DNA of 7,187 nucleotides from Thermoplasmatota archaeon (GTDB lineage Archaea > Thermoplasmatota > E2 > JACPAO01 > JAHFTW01). Shown here in pieces: positions 5,418-7,187 of the stretch (its first letter is position 1; each line of letters opens with the position of its first letter). The stretch is taken from positions 1 to 7,187 of the forward strand of contig JANQNI010000082.1 in NCBI GenBank assembly GCA_028289805.1. The letters run 5' to 3'. Below the pieces are notes generated by a model. It did no database searches and had not been told where the DNA came from. It saw only the letters and a list, made by a program, of their open reading frames with translations. A program made the translations under genes and the position numbers.

Positions 5418-5742
5418 TACGACATCACCTCGTGCATCCCAGGCAGTCCAGGGGCTGCGGGCTTGAAAACGGTTTCAGGGGCGTCCGCGGGGGCGGCAGG
5501 GATTCGAGAACGCACGCCCGAGCCCGGCAAGGGGGAGTCGGGGGACCTGGTGCCGTCGGTGAAGGAGTAGCCCCCACCGAATCAACCCGAGCACGGCTGC
5601 CACTTGGCAGTTCTTTCCCCTCTCCTCCTTCACCCGGGGTACGCCAGGAACGGTTGGGTCGAGTGACTTGTTGGGTGGGCCCCGTTCGCATTTCAAGTGA
5701 GCATCAGATCGTGTCGCGGCAGGAAACGCGCGACGGCCGTTA
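5418..5742. promoter_or_regulatory. Gene-free region upstream of top6BA
   Basis: This 325-base stretch separates the protease gene from top6BA, both on the minus strand. It holds the top6B ribosome-binding site and an AT-richer patch at 5464-5477 with arms TGAAA and TTTCA around ACGG, about 50 bases ahead of the start codon, which could contain the promoter or an operator. A pyrimidine-rich plus-strand tract lies at 5609-5630 (on the minus strand a purine tract including AAGGAGGAG), but no start codon follows at usable distance. No credible gene or RNA was found. Confidence 0.5.
5425..5431 (-). promoter_or_regulatory. Ribosome-binding site of top6B
   Basis: GAGGTGA on the minus strand, extended to GAGGTGAT, is a near-perfect complement of the archaeal 16S rRNA 3' end. 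It lies 7 bases from GTG 5417. It fixes this start, because no other start codon in frame is nearby and the ATG within the spacer runs straight into a stop. Confidence 0.85.
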
Positions 5743-6681
5743 TCACTCGGCAGGGGAGCGACGTAGCGCACCTTCATCGGGCACCGGCACGATGGGATCC
5801 GCCAACACTGGATATGTCTTCAATTCAATACGAAGATCCGTGTTGTTGTGCAGGTAAGCCACGGCCGCACTCAAGTGAGTGACGGCGTTTGCACCTTCGT
5901 AAGTGATGATGGCGTTCATGATGCCAAGGGCGGTGCCGTCGGCCAGGATGACCGGACTGCCTGAGTCTCCCGGAATGCTAGGCGGCGCAAAACGGGCGAG
6001 CGTCGTCCACTCAGCAGAGGGTGCAAAGGGCGTGGTGGGGGCGGCCGTAGTTCCTTCTCGTGCATCGGCTGCACTGCCAGCGGGCCCATCCTGGCCAGCG
6101 TCGCGAAGCGAGGAGTTGCCCGAAGTAAGCACGTGTACGTTGGCGCCAGGCGGCGCTTGCAGAATCCCGATTGGTCCGCCCCAATGCAGCAGCGCCGGAT
6201 GGACCAGGTTGCGGGCCTCATCGGGCACCGCCACAAGGGCGAAGTCATTGGCCCAACCCTCATCGGTTGCCATCTTGTCCGAGCATACGTCGCTTTCATC
6301 AACGGTGCCCCAGGAACAATAGACAAGCGTCCCTGTGACCGCCCCGGCAGCAATGCTCACCGGGTCGCCGATGGCAAAGCCGACTAGACAGTGACTCGCG
6401 GTGCCAAGATAGAGCGTATGGTTATCGGGCGTTGAGAAGACGAAGTTCGCCGTGCAATCCCCGGAAGTGGAGCCGTCGACGATCTTGACGCCTGGTCGGA
6501 CGACCGCCTCACCAAGATCGGGCCACCCTGGCGAAAACACCTGAGCCGGCCCCGCATCGTCCGGGGCAGAATCAGCCGAGCCTTCCGATTCTTCATTGGG
6601 CACCTCACCCAGACAGCCTGAAAGAGCCAAGGTCGCCAAGACGAGCGTCATCAGGTGGTGGCCCACGGTACCATCAACCAT
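5743..6681 (-). CDS. Secreted lipid-anchored trypsin-like (S1 fold) serine protease
   Basis: The product is 312 residues from ATG 6681. A hydrophobic segment (MTLVLATLALSG, 11-22) ends in the lipobox LSGC with Cys23, so the mature protein is probably lipid-anchored outside the cell. An acidic Ser/Asp/Glu-rich linker (about 27-45) follows. The catalytic triad is visible in the usual order: His97 in TASHC, Asp146 in ANDFALVAV, Ser240 in PGDSGSPV. Cys76 and Cys98 fit the conserved disulfide beside the histidine; Cys122 and Cys133 may form another. A Thr/Ala/Pro/Gly-rich stretch (about 196-222) between Asp and Ser looks like a flexible surface insertion. Substrate is unknown. The start is uncertain: no Shine-Dalgarno is seen, and a TATA-like CAATAT near 6692-6697 would suit a leaderless message from GTG 6666 or ATG 6651. 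Codon third positions are less GC-rich than in top6BA. Confidence 0.9.
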   Translation of the reverse strand: MVDGTVGHHLMTLVLATLALSGCLGEVPNEESEGSADSAPDDAGPAQVFSPGWPDLGEAVVRPGVKIVDGSTSGDCTANFVFSTPDNHTLYLGTASHCLVGFAIGDPVSIAAGAVTGTLVYCSWGTVDESDVCSDKMATDEGWANDFALVAVPDEARNLVHPALLHWGGPIGILQAPPGANVHVLTSGNSSLRDAGQDGPAGSAADAREGTTAAPTTPFAPSAEWTTLARFAPPSIPGDSGSPVILADGTALGIMNAIITYEGANAVTHLSAAVAYLHNNTDLRIELKTYPVLADPIVPVPDEGALRRSPAE

Positions 6682-6931
6682 GCGCTTGTGATATTGAGTG
6701 GGTACTTCTTGGTTTCGCGACCGAGGTGCTCATCAGCGGAAATAGCGGAGGTCCACGCGACGGACAATCGCCCGCCTAACTAGTCCTTCAGCAGTTTCCC
6801 CCTCAAGGGCCGATGGCATTCCTGTTGGCATCGCCATGATGTGAATCTGGCCGCACCATCGCATTCACCATTCCAGCCGCATCTGCCCCACGCTCCACCC
6901 CCACCCACCCTCGGAACACTCAACGCCGACA
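6682..6931. other. Gene-free stretch upstream of the protease
   Basis: The part next to the protease (6690-6720) is AT-richer and contains a TATA-like ATATTGAG (6691-6698 on the plus strand) that probably belongs to the protease promoter. The rest, especially 6840-6931, is C/A-rich on the plus strand. I see no supported gene, RNA or terminator hairpin. Confidence 0.4.
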
Positions 6932-7165
6932 TCACAACCCCCGCCTCCGCTTGACGAGCAGCGACACCCAAACCAACGGCTGGCACCCCTGCACCACCGC
7001 CGGCAGCTCGACCCCGTAGCCGATCAGATCCCGCTGCGCAGCGACATGGACCCCCACGCACCACACGAACGAAGGTTCGTCGCTGCGGTAGTGCCGCCGC
7101 ATCCACCCCCAGCCCCCCTGTCCCGGTCGCCAGCCCACAAGCCCCCCGCATTCCAGGCACCGCAT
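6932..7165 (-). CDS. Possible 77-residue Cys-containing small protein
   Basis: ATG 7165 opens a 77-residue frame with CLEC (3-6) at the N-terminus, a Gly/Trp-rich segment (8-22), and C-x3-H at Cys36/His40 (VWCVGVH), so a zinc-binding knuckle is conceivable. The C-terminal part is hydrophobic with a basic end (WVSLLVKRRRGL, 66-77). Third positions are biased to G rather than the C-rich pattern of the other genes, and no strong ribosome-binding site precedes the ATG. A competing frame over the same bases is longer but looks like composition-driven noise. No family is recognised, and it may not be a gene. Confidence 0.35.
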   Translation of the reverse strand: MRCLECGGLVGWRPGQGGWGWMRRHYRSDEPSFVWCVGVHVAAQRDLIGYGVELPAVVQGCQPLVWVSLLVKRRRGL

Positions 7166-7187
7166 TCGTGTGGCGGCCCACCGCCCC

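Noticed and set aside
5432..5530. tRNA-like stretch with ATTCGAGA resembling a T-loop
   Set aside because: The flanking bases do not form a T-stem, and no acceptor or anticodon stem could be assembled.
3402..5570. A 722-codon open frame on the plus strand opposite top6B
   Set aside because: It is the exact antisense of top6B, has a repetitive Leu/Gly/Val/Asp-rich translation typical of the mirror of GC-rich coding DNA, and shows no domain.
5475..5777. Minus-strand 100-codon frame overlapping the end of the protease gene
   Set aside because: Overlaps the protease C-terminus in another frame, lacks a start with a ribosome-binding site in the free part, and its Arg/Pro-rich composition is typical of non-coding GC-rich DNA.
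7065..7080. Inverted repeat ACGAAC/GTTCGT
   Set aside because: Six-base arms with a four-base loop inside a possible coding frame; too short and isolated to support a function.
1..7187. CRISPR array, insertion sequence, rRNA or phage genes
   Set aside because: No regularly spaced repeats, no transposase- or integrase-like product, no terminal inverted repeats and no rRNA-like sequence were seen on either strand.

Overview
The window looks like GC-rich archaeal chromosome. The best evidence is an intact two-gene operon for DNA topoisomerase VI (subunit B then A, minus strand). Close by is the N-terminal part of a regulator family known from archaea (nuclease-like N-domain followed by a Cro/C1 helix-turn-helix). 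Several starts carry Shine-Dalgarno sequences; the one before top6B (GAGGTGAT) matches the archaeal 16S 3' end very well. Proteins are not strikingly acidic, so a halophile is not favoured. I would call it a GC-rich, probably euryarchaeal, uncultured-type archaeon; the sequence does not let me place it further.

Layout. 1-526 (-): 5' part of the archaeal HTH regulator, running off the left edge. 527-656: divergent promoter region. 657-953 (+): small two-helix membrane protein with a C-terminal zinc ribbon. 954-1280: mostly gene-free, with a possible pair of ATGA-overlapping tiny ORFs at 1020-1225. 1281-1439 (-): 52-residue helical protein. 1440-1566: short divergent promoter region dense in overlapping inverted repeats. 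1567-2103 (+): winged-helix DNA-binding protein of unrecognised family. 2104-2262: convergent spacer holding a strong hairpin and a decayed duplicate of the 3' end of top6A. 2263-3390 and 3387-5417 (-): top6A and top6B, overlapping by ATGA. 5418-5742: gene-free region with the top6BA ribosome-binding site and a probable promoter. 5743-6681 (-): secreted, lipid-anchored trypsin-fold serine protease. 6682-6931: gene-free, C/A-rich on the plus strand. 6932-7165 (-): possible 77-residue Cys-containing protein.

How the genes relate. Top6B and Top6A form the heterotetrameric ATP-dependent type IIB topoisomerase that relaxes and decatenates DNA. The GGAGG ribosome-binding site of top6A lies inside the end of top6B, so the two are almost certainly made together. 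The other genes are single units. Two divergent pairs (HTH regulator/zinc-ribbon membrane protein; 52-residue protein/winged-helix protein) each place a DNA-binding protein beside a small protein across a shared promoter region, which suggests but does not prove local regulatory modules.

The most unusual features are the partial copy of the top6A 3' end about 117 bases downstream of the real one (31 of 34 bases identical in its core, all three core changes altering the amino acid), the hairpin between the two copies, a weaker 3'-end echo after the 52-residue gene, and the overlapping inverted repeats ahead of the winged-helix gene. No CRISPR array, rRNA, tRNA or insertion sequence was found.
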